Shown: positions 39,701 to 46,435 of the stretch, in pieces | Numbering within the stretch: the stretch's first letter is position 1 | How the letters are laid out: every line of letters begins with the position of its first letter | DNA from: an uncultured Clostridia bacterium | Lineage (GTDB): Bacteria > Bacillota > Clostridia > Christensenellales > UBA3700 | Length of the DNA stretch: 49,714 nt | Direction: 5' to 3' | Assembly (NCBI GenBank): GCA_945872615.1 | Contig: CAMBZZ010000011.1 | Span: 1-49,714 of the forward strand | Translations under genes and position numbers: made by a program | The notes under the pieces: generated by a model | Seen by the model: the letters and a program-made list of their open reading frames with translations, nothing else | Databases searched by the model: none | Told to the model about the DNA's origin: nothing

Positions 39701-40378
39701 GGTAAGATTTTTGAGGACTACGCTGTCAAAGAAAACGTGACCTTTAGTGTATGTGGAATTGATACCTGCCGATAGAATAAGCGAAATACTGCTCGAGCCC
39801 GTATTGGAAGATTCGATAACTATTTTGTAAGTTTTCCATTCTCCGTTGGTATCGATAGCCTTAAATTCGGCATAGGCGTCGCCGTTGAGATATACGTACG
39901 CACCCGAAGTTTCTGTCGGGTCGCTCAACAACGTCTTGACACTAAAGGTAAGTTCGTAATAAGAATTTTTGTCAAGAGTAATGCTGGCGGACGTGTATTT
40001 ATAAGACGTGGCGGTTTTGTTGTAAATCATCAAAATCTTATCGTCGTCGCCCGTCTTACCTGGGTTTTCTATCGAGCCGTAAGTCTTTTTGTTGCTCTTA
40101 AAAGAAGAACTGCTCGTGTCGATTACGCCCGCGGTGATATTGTCCGAGCCCGAAGGTGCGCCGGAAGCGCCCGTGGAAGACGTCCAAGAGCCCGGGGTTG
40201 CGGGATAGGTGTCACCCGTAGTCAGCGTAAAGTCACCGTTGGTGAATAGCTGTTCGCCGGTAGCGGGGTCGTCGTTGTTGTCGTCTGTGTCCTTGTCACA
40301 AGCGATTGCGGTAACGAGCATAGCTATGCACATAATCGCAATCAGCAGTGTTAGAAGAAAACGTTTTTTTGTGTTCAT
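36716..40378 (-). CDS. Giant surface lipoprotein with five repeated CBM-like beta-sandwich modules and a C-terminal membrane anchor
   Basis: The 1220-residue protein has a signal peptide with lipobox-like AIAC (Cys27). Five repeated modules follow, with cores at about 114-226, 327-446, 497-643, 757-871 and 968-1105. Each core starts with a motif like ILVIYNKKATSYxYxS, continues with a YY-x-x-S-V strand and a G-x-W-x-x-Y/F-x-F-Y-I strand, and ends with G-x-V-F-F-D-x-V. This resembles jelly-roll carbohydrate-binding modules (CBM4/9/22-like); no enzyme domain is present. An acidic stretch (~1140-1167) leads to a transmembrane helix (1168-1192) and a Lys-rich tail, with no LPxTG motif. Both ends may therefore be membrane-attached. 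SD AAGGTGG supports ATG 40378. Binding of polysaccharide is plausible but unproved. Confidence 0.75.
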   Translation of the reverse strand: MNTKKRFLLTLLIAIMCIAMLVTAIACDKDTDDNNDDPATGEQLFTNGDFTLTTGDTYPATPGSWTSSTGASGAPSGSDNITAGVIDTSSSSFKSNKKTYGSIENPGKTGDDDKILMIYNKTATSYKYTSASITLDKNSYYELTFSVKTLLSDPTETSGAYVYLNGDAYAEFKAIDTNGEWKTYKIVIESSNTGSSSISLILSAGINSTYTKGHVFFDSVVLKNLTDVEEGETAFTADDFANLTVDEYTAKYSVIGGDKEFDYASISSTSTFKTPSKYTGNVGTGSDGSAPSSSSYLEKGIVDVNANSSVTVGDAQYNLTTAEGSIGNNILVINNKKATAYGYRSSVATRFFAGKYYAVSVNVRTNILEGNGATLKLTNGTDTDERNIVINNINTAGDWQTFTFFIQANNKRNNDLYLELWLGQGGKNDTATHVQGIVSFDKVTYKEVDQNAYNSGVNKFSLLSTHTPEDVNINDFVNTTYDESIATDRSQMSVDGGVLTINNVLPTAITVSNFTKDANDKLDKSKGYTVYPNNYYLMSVMFKTDVADKAKGLNINLVAYNKDGTKYDDSYSTLASLSALNTLNLDDYKIDGDYTEASFYIKGSEYESNVVGLQFTLGSGKGTQSASHVVGTALIKDITVENITPSEYNAATTSTVTKTASFSESSDSNGVSSNGEFKIIDAAATRELYTNDVFTAQGKLFKHLGVPKNWTITKKTAITDGNSRAGVLDVESTDLMNEMGLDPVDFFNGYTGEDNPTVLAINSIDSTAIGYSSNSITLNANSYYMFSVWAKSVGSPFSIELATKTASGDENNKYYNINPSDNKWHQYFIYVETGISSVSVKLTLYSGNPQVSSNTQNGWVFFDSAKYISIDENTYKQGCTLVDSTNVNVLAQSWLVDSFDSTSTSDALTSPENWSGKLVDSEAKSDSDYLAAGVFDQTCGDWSNIDIDPDTDTAVANAIFDNEKNIGDSVLVIYNKKPTSYQYASSSTTLKADTYYKISIWLLTYGLEEKESATLTLTLNKQTYTFGKLLSDKSTDYDKARQINTSTYDEDGKETIGTWTQYNFYVKTEKDVTASASLTISLGRTGEEKWLDGYVFADNFSVKAISEEEFIARKPVEGETEETIDESLIADNLVANNFRIVFTEESADAEEDLNAEEEETTTDDTAKDYMWLWITTGVVGGVMLIVVVVVLIKKFAPKKKRSLTKKKSSKTSKNNDKFSN

Positions 40379-40427
40379 TGTACCACCTTATGATATGTTA
40401 TTGAATATAATAATTATAATCTTAATT

Positions 40428-40456
40428 ATTATAAAGCAAACTCAATTATATTGCAA
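40428..40456 (-). promoter_or_regulatory. Promoter of the giant surface protein gene
   Basis: Minus-strand TTGCAA (40456-40451), 17-bp spacer and TATAAT (40433-40428), inside a very AT-rich leader of about 40 nt. Confidence 0.55.
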
Positions 40457-40541
40457 TAGATTTACCCAAAATTTCTCTTTCCATTTAATGTTTTTTTACA
40501 ATTAACCCGTAAGGATAATACTAATTTATAAAAAAGTTGCT

Positions 40542-40949
40542 ATGGCACACAATATGACTATGAACAAATTGCAAAAGAGCGAGCGTTTTAGCGTCGTCAA
40601 AAAGATTTTGATAATAATTACCAGTTTGTTTGCAGGGTTTGCAACGGGCGTCTTCGGCGGAGGCGGCGGTATGATAATAGTGCCGATACTTACGGGCTTG
40701 TACGGATTGCAACAGACCAAAGCGCACGCGACGGCAATAGCGACGATATTTCCGCTATGTCTCGTCAGTGTAATATTCTATTTGACGCACGGCGGATGGG
40801 AATGGAAAAGCGGGCTCGTAGTAACGGCGGGCGTAGTTGTCGGCGGCATAGTGGGAGCATTGGCAATGAAGAAGATACCCGCCAAGTGGCTACAACCGAT
40901 TTTTTATATTTTGATGATAGTGGGCGGTATCAAGATGTTGGCTCAATAA
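40542..40949 (+). CDS. TSUP (TauE/SafE) transporter half-protein A
   Basis: The 135-residue membrane protein has about four helices and one TauE/SafE repeat, with the glycine-rich motif GVFGGGGGMIIVPIL (~30-44). Full TSUP exporters of sulfite, sulfoacetate and similar organosulfur anions have two such repeats in about 250 residues. Here the second repeat is a separate gene 37 nt downstream, so the two products probably pair. No good SD precedes ATG 40542; in-frame ATGs at 40554 and 40560 also lack one. The substrate is unknown. Confidence 0.82.
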   Translation: MAHNMTMNKLQKSERFSVVKKILIIITSLFAGFATGVFGGGGGMIIVPILTGLYGLQQTKAHATAIATIFPLCLVSVIFYLTHGGWEWKSGLVVTAGVVVGGIVGALAMKKIPAKWLQPIFYILMIVGGIKMLAQ

Positions 40950-40986
40950 AGTAGTACTCGAAAGAATAAGGAGAAATATTATAATT

Positions 40987-41379
40987 ATGCAATATTTGTG
41001 GTATATAATTGCCGGTCTTATCGGCGGCGTTATCGGCGGAATGGGGATGGGCGGCGGAACTTTGCTGATACCGATTTTGACTATTTTTTTAGGCGTAGAA
41101 CAAGTTGAAGCGCAACTAACCAACCTAATATCGTTTTTACCTATGGCTATAGTGGCAGTGATAATTCACGCCAAAAACAAGCGGATAGATTTCAAAGCAA
41201 TGCTGTGGGTAAGCGTGCCCGCATTGGTAACGGCGTGCGTCGGAGCATATTTTGCGCCGAGGGTCAAAAGCGAGTGGCTGTCTAAAGGTTTCGGCGCGTT
41301 TTTGACTTTGCTCGGCGTGGCAATGATTATCAAAATCATCGTTCAAAAAATCAAATCAAAACGACGTGCAAATAAATAG
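40987..41379 (+). CDS. TSUP (TauE/SafE) transporter half-protein B
   Basis: The 130-residue membrane protein has about four helices and one TauE/SafE repeat with GGVIGGMGMGGGTLLIPIL (~13-31) and a QLTNLISFLPMA segment. It complements the preceding half. SD AAGGAG (40969-40974) lies 12 nt before ATG 40987. The pair could be an ancestral half-size dimer or a split gene; both are full-length and intact, which argues against decay. Confidence 0.85.
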   Translation: MQYLWYIIAGLIGGVIGGMGMGGGTLLIPILTIFLGVEQVEAQLTNLISFLPMAIVAVIIHAKNKRIDFKAMLWVSVPALVTACVGAYFAPRVKSEWLSKGFGAFLTLLGVAMIIKIIVQKIKSKRRANK

Positions 41380-41518
41380 TATGCTCATATTTTGATATGC
41401 GAATATGGTCGTATGATTAAGTATAATTATTCATATTATCTTATGATTATACAATCATACGTCGATTGATTTTCATATTTTCATCGCAAAGATAATATTC
41501 ATAAATAAGGTGAAAAAA
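41380..41518 (+). promoter_or_regulatory. AT-rich upstream region of spoIIID with dense inverted ATAT/CATA motifs
   Basis: CGTATGATT (41410-41418) and AATCATACG (41453-41461) are perfect inverted repeats. TCATATT (41431-41437) matches the sigma-E -35, and TATACAAT (41448-41455) is one base off the sigma-E -10. Their spacing is 10 bp, not the usual 13-15, so a sigma-E promoter is only a possibility. Confidence 0.3.
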
Positions 41519-41764
41519 ATGGAAAAAGATAAGATTCTCAACGTTGCCAGATACATAGCGATGACGGGGTGTACGGTAAGGACGGCGTCCAAAATTTTCG
41601 GCGTCGGCAAGAGTACGGTACACAACGATATGACCAAAAAACTCGTGTATATAGACGCTGGATTGTACAGACAAGTAAAAACGGTGCTCGACTTCAACAT
41701 GTCCGTCAGGCACCTAAGAGGGGGCGAAAGCACCAAAAAACTCTATCAAAAGAATAAAACTTAG
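41519..41764 (+). CDS. spoIIID: Sporulation transcription factor SpoIIID
   Basis: The 81-residue DNA-binding protein matches SpoIIID along its length: a helix-turn-helix with VRTASKIFGVGKSTVHNDM (~22-40) and the C-terminal basic signature SVRHLRGGESTKKLY (~63-77). It acts in the mother cell between sigma-E and sigma-K, turning genes on or off. Its presence indicates an endospore former. ATG 41519 follows SD AAGGTG; the in-frame GTG at 41510 lies within that SD. The stop overlaps the stop of the convergent TtcA-like gene by 4 nt. Confidence 0.93.
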   Translation: MEKDKILNVARYIAMTGCTVRTASKIFGVGKSTVHNDMTKKLVYIDAGLYRQVKTVLDFNMSVRHLRGGESTKKLYQKNKT

Positions 41765-42501
41765 TCGCCCTTGGGCTTGGCTTTGTCCCAAAGGCTGTTT
41801 CTTTCGGGATTGAATATTGCCGACATAATATGCTTTTTGGAGTCGACGAACTGCTCGTCGAGATTGCGCACGAGTTGTTTTACGTCCTCCCTTTTGGTAT
41901 GTTTGTCTCTCGGACAAGGATTAACAATCACGGGCAACCCCAATCTCTTCGCCGTCCAGTTAATCTGTTTTTCTTCGATATAGACGAGGGGACGAATGAG
42001 AGTGATTTTGCTCTTGTCCATGTAACTTATCGGCATAAAGGTAGAAAATCTGCCTTCGTATAGCAGAGAGAGCATCATCGTCTCTACCACGTCGTCGGCG
42101 TGATGACCGAGCGCGAGTTTGTTGCAACCGTGGTCGATTGCCACGTTGTTGAGAGCTCCGCGACGCATTTTGGAGCAGAGAGAACAAGGACTTTTTTCCT
42201 TTCTTTCGTCAAATATGATGCGAGCGATGTCGGTCTTTTCGATTATGAGCGGGACACCTATGCTATTACAAAAGTCCTTGGTGGCTTGTACTTGATTTTG
42301 GTCGACGTCCTCGAAGCCCATATCTATATTGATTGCTATCAAGTCAAACTTTTCGGGTGCGAACTTTTTGTACGCTGCGAGCACGGCAAGCAGAGTGATA
42401 CTGTCTTTTCCACCCGAAAGCCCGACGGCGATTTTGTCGCCGTTCTCGATCATTTTGTAGTCGCTAATTGCTTTTCTTGCAAGGCTCAAAAGTTTTTGCA
42501 T
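41761..42501 (-). CDS. TtcA-family tRNA thiolation PP-loop ATPase
   Basis: The 246-residue protein has the PP-loop VGLSGGKDSITLL (~27-39), which binds and cleaves ATP, plus the CxxC of CSLCSKMRRGAL (~112-123) and a later NPCPRD Cys (~196-201). These three cysteines typify the TtcA/TtuA group, which uses an iron-sulfur cluster to thiolate tRNA (2-thiocytidine 32 for TtcA). The start is ATG 42501, where homologues begin; a longer frame upstream runs antisense through the next gene. There is no SD, and TATAAT (42513-42508) lies 6 nt before the ATG, so the mRNA is probably leaderless. Confidence 0.87.
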   Translation of the reverse strand: MQKLLSLARKAISDYKMIENGDKIAVGLSGGKDSITLLAVLAAYKKFAPEKFDLIAINIDMGFEDVDQNQVQATKDFCNSIGVPLIIEKTDIARIIFDERKEKSPCSLCSKMRRGALNNVAIDHGCNKLALGHHADDVVETMMLSLLYEGRFSTFMPISYMDKSKITLIRPLVYIEEKQINWTAKRLGLPVIVNPCPRDKHTKREDVKQLVRNLDEQFVDSKKHIMSAIFNPERNSLWDKAKPKGD

Positions 42502-42536
42502 AAACAAATTATATAAGTTTTGCCCGTCAAAAGCAA
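42502..42536 (-). promoter_or_regulatory. Leaderless-type promoter of the TtcA-like gene
   Basis: On the minus strand a perfect TATAAT (42513-42508) is followed by 6 nt and ATG 42501. The -35 at 17 bp is weak (TTGCTT, 42536-42531). Confidence 0.6.
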
Positions 42537-42543
42537 ATGTTTG

Positions 42544-42572
42544 TTGACTAAAAGCTAAAGAATATATATAAT
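42544..42572 (+). promoter_or_regulatory. Promoter of the Sm_multidrug_ex gene
   Basis: TTGACT (42544-42549), 17-bp spacer and TATAAT (42567-42572), divergent from the TtcA-like promoter and followed by SD AGGAGGG. Confidence 0.75.
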
Positions 42573-42594
42573 AAAATTGATATAGGAGGGAATT

Positions 42595-43266
42595 TTGATA
42601 GATTCTATTATTGAGTTTTTTCGCAACGTCTTGCCTAGCGACTATCTCACGATAATTATCATATCCATGATTCCGCTTATCGAAGTGAGAGGAGCCATTC
42701 CCGTTGCCGTGGCTATGAATATGGATATATTCAAGGCGTTTGCATGCGCTTTCTTCGGGTCTTCTCTCGTAGCGCCTATACTTTTGCTTATTTTGCAACC
42801 TATACTCAAGTGGATGAAAAATACCAAAGCCTTCAGGTCTCTGGCGCACGCGGTCGAGGGCGTTTTCCAAAGCAAAGTCGACGCGGTAGAAAACAAAGCC
42901 GACAAGTCTTTCGACCCCAAGATTATCGAGCGTAAAAAACTGTTGGGTGTATTTGCTTTCGTTGCCGTACCAATCCCTATGACGGGAGTTTGGACGGGTA
43001 GCGCCGTTGCCTCCTTTATGGGACTTGGTTTTGGCAAGTCTATGCTTATGGTGATTCTCGGCAACGTAGTGGCATCTTCTATCATCACGCTCTTGTCGTA
43101 TTTTTTAAGCGATTATATCGATTATATAATATACGGGCTTATGGCAATCGTGCTGATTGCGCTCGTCGCTTATATCGTCAAACTCGTCGTGTCGATGCGT
43201 CGCGCTAAGTCCCAATCCGATAGCGATAGAGACTCCGAGTCGAAGCAAAGCGACGACAAAGCCTGA
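42595..43266 (+). CDS. Small multidrug export family (COG2426) membrane protein, TTG start
   Basis: The 223-residue protein has about five hydrophobic segments. Early on it carries the family motif IPLIEVRGAIPVAVAM (~24-39), and a second copy-like segment FAFVAVPIPMTGVWTGS (~124-140). This is the Sm_multidrug_ex/COG2426 family; the name is historical and no substrate is firmly known. The C-terminus is a Ser/Asp/Lys-rich hydrophilic tail. The start codon is TTG 42595: a perfect SD (AGGAGGG, 42584-42590) sits 4 nt before it and no ATG is near. Confidence 0.82.
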   Translation: MIDSIIEFFRNVLPSDYLTIIIISMIPLIEVRGAIPVAVAMNMDIFKAFACAFFGSSLVAPILLLILQPILKWMKNTKAFRSLAHAVEGVFQSKVDAVENKADKSFDPKIIERKKLLGVFAFVAVPIPMTGVWTGSAVASFMGLGFGKSMLMVILGNVVASSIITLLSYFLSDYIDYIIYGLMAIVLIALVAYIVKLVVSMRRAKSQSDSDRDSESKQSDDKA

Positions 43267-43368
43267 CGCGACGACGGACATTTGAAATTTTTTGATGCGA
43301 TTTTACTTGATTTTTACTTTGGAGTATACTATTATAAAGTTATGACAAACGTCAATAAAGGAGAAATT

Positions 43369-44331
43369 ATGAAAAAGTACGTTTCAATTTTAGCAATCGT
43401 TATCGTTGCAGTAGTAATGGGAACTATGTTTATGGGATGTCAAGGCAAGTTTGACGACATCACTATAGCAGATTTTACCCCGGAAGAAATGACCATGGGC
43501 ACTTCTAAGCCTACGGCAGCTCCCGTTACCGCAATTACCGCAAGCACTAGTGCGAAAGATATGTTCTATGCCGCAATAGACAATTTCTACGGCGCAGATT
43601 ACGTATCTACCTATCTCAAAGGCAACGTAGAGACCGTTATTTTGGGAGCTTCCGTCAACCAACTCGTAGTAGGTAACAAGGTTAGAGAAGGCAAGGGCAA
43701 TACCGCAGGTAGCAAATATTTTGTAGACAACAGATCTTACAGTACTTTCGCACAAGTTTTCGAAGAGACCTACGTTGACGCAAACGGTAAGGCATATATC
43801 AGAAACGCGAGCGGCGTTAAGTACAATTCTAAGAAGGATAGCACGGGCAAAGGTCTTGCCGGTTGGACTAAAACCTTCAAAGCACCGGAGTCTTTCGACA
43901 CAGTAAGCGCACTCGTATCCGCTAAGGTCAACGACCCAACCAAGATTTGGATGTACGATACCGACGTTGAAGGCGCAATCCAAGAGATTTCCGAAGTTAA
44001 GAAGGTAGAGGGCAAAGACCAATACAAGTTCTCCATCATCTTCGATCTTGACAAGGTTACCCAAAACTACAAGGCAGTTATGGAATATATGCTCAATCAA
44101 TCTGTAAAATCCGAAGGTCTCAAATTCCTCGGACTCAAGTTCGACGTAGTAGTATGGGACAACGGATATTTGGCAGACCTCTACATCACCGAGCAATACC
44201 AAGTTAAGATTGCAGGCATTCTCGATAGCGCAATCGAACTCAAATCCAGACAACAATATTCTTACGACCCTGCCGAAGCAGGTTACACCATGGCAGAGAA
44301 AAATAGCTATTGCGCTGCTTGGGCAAAATAA
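43369..44331 (+). CDS. Lipoprotein of unknown function
   Basis: The 320-residue product has a signal peptide with lipobox FMGC (Cys near residue 24). The mature part is rich in Lys, Thr and Ser and likely mostly beta with some helix; blocks such as ASTSAKDMFYAAIDNFYGADYV and DTDVEGAIQEISEVKKVEGK give no family match I recognise. Codon choice is strongly biased to the preferred C-ending codons, suggesting high expression. SD AAAGGAG (43357-43363) supports ATG 43369; promoter candidates TTGATT (43307-43312) and TATTAT (43330-43335) are weak. It is monocistronic, with a strong terminator. Confidence 0.7.
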   Translation: MKKYVSILAIVIVAVVMGTMFMGCQGKFDDITIADFTPEEMTMGTSKPTAAPVTAITASTSAKDMFYAAIDNFYGADYVSTYLKGNVETVILGASVNQLVVGNKVREGKGNTAGSKYFVDNRSYSTFAQVFEETYVDANGKAYIRNASGVKYNSKKDSTGKGLAGWTKTFKAPESFDTVSALVSAKVNDPTKIWMYDTDVEGAIQEISEVKKVEGKDQYKFSIIFDLDKVTQNYKAVMEYMLNQSVKSEGLKFLGLKFDVVVWDNGYLADLYITEQYQVKIAGILDSAIELKSRQQYSYDPAEAGYTMAEKNSYCAAWAK

Positions 44332-44352
44332 ATTATTACCAAAACGATACTT

Positions 44353-44380
44353 TCCCCGACCTCGAGTCGGGGATTTTTTT
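44353..44380 (+). terminator. Intrinsic terminator of the lipoprotein gene
   Basis: An 8-bp GC-rich stem (44353-44360 with 44366-44373), 5-nt loop and seven T. Confidence 0.92.
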
Positions 44381-44579
44381 GTCCTAATAGTAAAAACTTG
44401 ATTTAGTCGAGTATATCGACGTATAAGAGGCAACAATCTAAGTGCCTGATACGCTATAAAACACGTTTGCTCGGACTAACACAATCGTCTATGCAAAAAG
44501 AAAAAACAATTTTCTTCTAAATACGACGATAGAAAAGTCGTTAGACTAGGTTACCGTTCGTCAAATACGAAAAAAGTAC
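44381..44579. other. Intergenic spacer, nothing recognised
   Basis: About 200 AT-rich bp between a terminator and the next promoter; no gene, repeat or known RNA was seen. Confidence 0.5.
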
Positions 44580-44615
44580 TTGAAACAATATCGATAATAT
44601 ATTATAATAAATAAT
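44580..44615 (+). promoter_or_regulatory. Leaderless-type promoter of the PAP2 operon
   Basis: TTGAAA (44580-44585), a 17-bp spacer and TATAAT (44603-44608) are followed after 7 nt by ATG 44616, with no SD. Confidence 0.65.
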
Positions 44616-45557
44616 ATGGAACTGACAAAAAGCAAAAAAATATCGATAATCGGTCACTCTATAGCTTTGGTCGTAGGCGTAGCGCTCATGATAATAGCGT
44701 CCTTTTACGACCTTCAAATTTCGCAAGCCGTGGGCGACCAACGTTCCTTTTTCGGACAACTATTTGCCGTAATCGCGGAGTATCCCGCATATTTTGCCGT
44801 GCCGATTGCAGGGGTGATTATATTCTATAATTACGATTTATCCGATAGCAAAAAGTCGCAGATAGCAATAATGATAGCGGGCGCGGTAGTGGTTTGGCTG
44901 GGCTGGTTGATGTTTGGTCTCAACGCTCAAAAGATGACGGAACTTGCCGTAGTGCCTACCGAGCAAGAACACAACGTTTTGTGGGCTATTTTCAAGGCGT
45001 TTTTCTATGGCGCGTTTACGCTCGGCATAGGTTACTTTTTGCCGAAAGATACTATGCACAGACTGCTCAAGTTTGCGGTATTTTCCTTGGTTTTCGTCAT
45101 AGTTGCTTTGGTGGTTACGCGTGTTATGAAGATTTTGTGGTGCCGCATGAGATACCGCGATATGCTCAAAGAAGGGGACTTCGACGGCTTTAGCAACTGG
45201 TGGCAACTAATGATAGGGAGAGAAAAACTTGACCCGTCCTACAAATATACGTCTTTTCCGTCGGGGCACTCGTCAAGCATCACGCATTTGTGTCTCTTGT
45301 GGGTTTTGTGCGATATTTTGCCGTCTCTCCAAAGTCGCAAGTGGGTCAAACCTACCGTGTATGCCGTCAGCATAATTCTCATAGGTTTGACCATGTATTC
45401 GAGGATAGTCAACTGCGCGCACTTTTTGTCCGATACCGTGGCGGGCGTATATATCACTTACGCCATATTCTTCGTGCTCAAAAAGTTATTTTTCGCTAAG
45501 GGCAAGTACACTTATGCCGTAAGCGATAGGGCGCTGTCTCGAGAGGAAAGTAAATGA
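44616..45557 (+). CDS. PAP2-family membrane phosphatase (catalytically complete)
   Basis: The 313-residue protein has about six to seven membrane helices and all three PAP2 motifs: K172-x6-R179 (KILWCRMR), PSGH with His218 (FPSGHSSS), and SR-x5-H-x3-D with Arg263, His269 and Asp273 (SRIVNCAHFLSD). PAP2 enzymes dephosphorylate lipid phosphates such as phosphatidate or undecaprenyl pyrophosphate on the outer membrane face. It overlaps the next gene by ATGA, and that gene is a paralogue lacking these residues. The start has no SD and appears leaderless. Confidence 0.85.
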   Translation: MELTKSKKISIIGHSIALVVGVALMIIASFYDLQISQAVGDQRSFFGQLFAVIAEYPAYFAVPIAGVIIFYNYDLSDSKKSQIAIMIAGAVVVWLGWLMFGLNAQKMTELAVVPTEQEHNVLWAIFKAFFYGAFTLGIGYFLPKDTMHRLLKFAVFSLVFVIVALVVTRVMKILWCRMRYRDMLKEGDFDGFSNWWQLMIGREKLDPSYKYTSFPSGHSSSITHLCLLWVLCDILPSLQSRKWVKPTVYAVSIILIGLTMYSRIVNCAHFLSDTVAGVYITYAIFFVLKKLFFAKGKYTYAVSDRALSREESK

Positions 45558-46435
45558 AAGAAGCGATAAGACAAGCTATCTGGAGCGTAGCAATAGCGAT
45601 AATTTTGCTCACTATGCTAATTATAGGCTCCTTCAAAGATTTTGCCATTGCCGAGGCGATTTGTTTGCCGGGCAATACTTTCAGCGTGCTTACCGATGCC
45701 ATTGCCAAACTTCCCGCATTTTTGATAATGATGGCGGCTTGCGGAATACTTTTGAAGTGCGCATACAACAAAGAATGCAATATTGTGCTCAAGAGGCTGT
45801 ATATCATTGCATATTTTATCTTGGGCATAATTTCGGCGACTTTCGCCTTTATGGATTGTTTCCAACTCATTTTTGACAAGAAGGCATATTACGTTTTGGT
45901 GTCGGCGGTATGCGGAGTTTTCGTATATTTGCTATTTCTCAACGATTTATCCAAGCATAGACGGCAAGAATACGAGCGATACAAAAAGTGGGCTATCACC
46001 GCTTGCATAATCGTCGGCGTGGTAGCAGGTATTTCTTACGGTATGAAGATTATATGGAAGAGGGCGTCTTATATCGACGTTATCGAGTACGGAGCTCAAT
46101 ACAGCCCATGGTACAAGATAGTCAACGTTGACGGCGGTTGGGCAATGCCCGACAGCAAGACGGCGCTTGCATTCACCACGTGGACGCTCATGACTTTGAC
46201 CCAAATACACCCTAGGCTTGCCAACAAGGTAGGTTGGATGCAGGTGGCAATCAACTTTTTCGTGGTAATGGTCATCTTAGGCGCGCTATTCTCGGGCAAT
46301 TATTTCTTATCCGACGTGGCTATAGGCGGTATTATAGGATACGCGACCACCAAGACCGCCAAAGTATTGGCTTTTGGCGCGGAGGGAGATAGGACGGCTC
46401 TGTCGGAAAATAACTTGTTGGGTAGGATACTATGA
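45554..46435 (+). CDS. PAP2-like pseudoenzyme, paralogue of the preceding gene
   Basis: The 293-residue membrane protein aligns with the preceding PAP2 protein but has lost its active site. The motif KILWCRMRYRDM becomes MKIIWKRASYIDV (Lys165 kept, Arg replaced by Ser172). PSGH becomes PDSK (199-202, His lost). SRIVNCAHFLSD becomes GALFSGNYFLSD (Arg lost, His replaced by Tyr250, Asp254 kept). The frame is intact and codon use is normal, so it is not a decaying pseudogene. It probably acts as a non-catalytic partner, sensor or lipid binder for the active enzyme. It overlaps both neighbours by ATGA. Confidence 0.75.
   Translation: MKEAIRQAIWSVAIAIILLTMLIIGSFKDFAIAEAICLPGNTFSVLTDAIAKLPAFLIMMAACGILLKCAYNKECNIVLKRLYIIAYFILGIISATFAFMDCFQLIFDKKAYYVLVSAVCGVFVYLLFLNDLSKHRRQEYERYKKWAITACIIVGVVAGISYGMKIIWKRASYIDVIEYGAQYSPWYKIVNVDGGWAMPDSKTALAFTTWTLMTLTQIHPRLANKVGWMQVAINFFVVMVILGALFSGNYFLSDVAIGGIIGYATTKTAKVLAFGAEGDRTALSENNLLGRIL

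Noticed and set aside
41380..41518. Sigma-E promoter for spoIIID
   Set aside because: The hexamer-like elements TCATATT and TATACAAT are present but 10 bp apart instead of 13-15, so I list it only as a low-confidence region.
41761..42870. 369-residue version of the TtcA-like protein starting at 42870
   Set aside because: The extra 123 residues run antisense through the promoter and start of the Sm_multidrug_ex gene and match nothing. Homology begins at Met 42501.
45554..46435. Second PAP2-like gene as a decaying pseudogene
   Set aside because: The frame is full length, with no stops, normal codon use and ATGA overlaps on both sides. Loss of catalytic residues without frame damage points to a pseudoenzyme.
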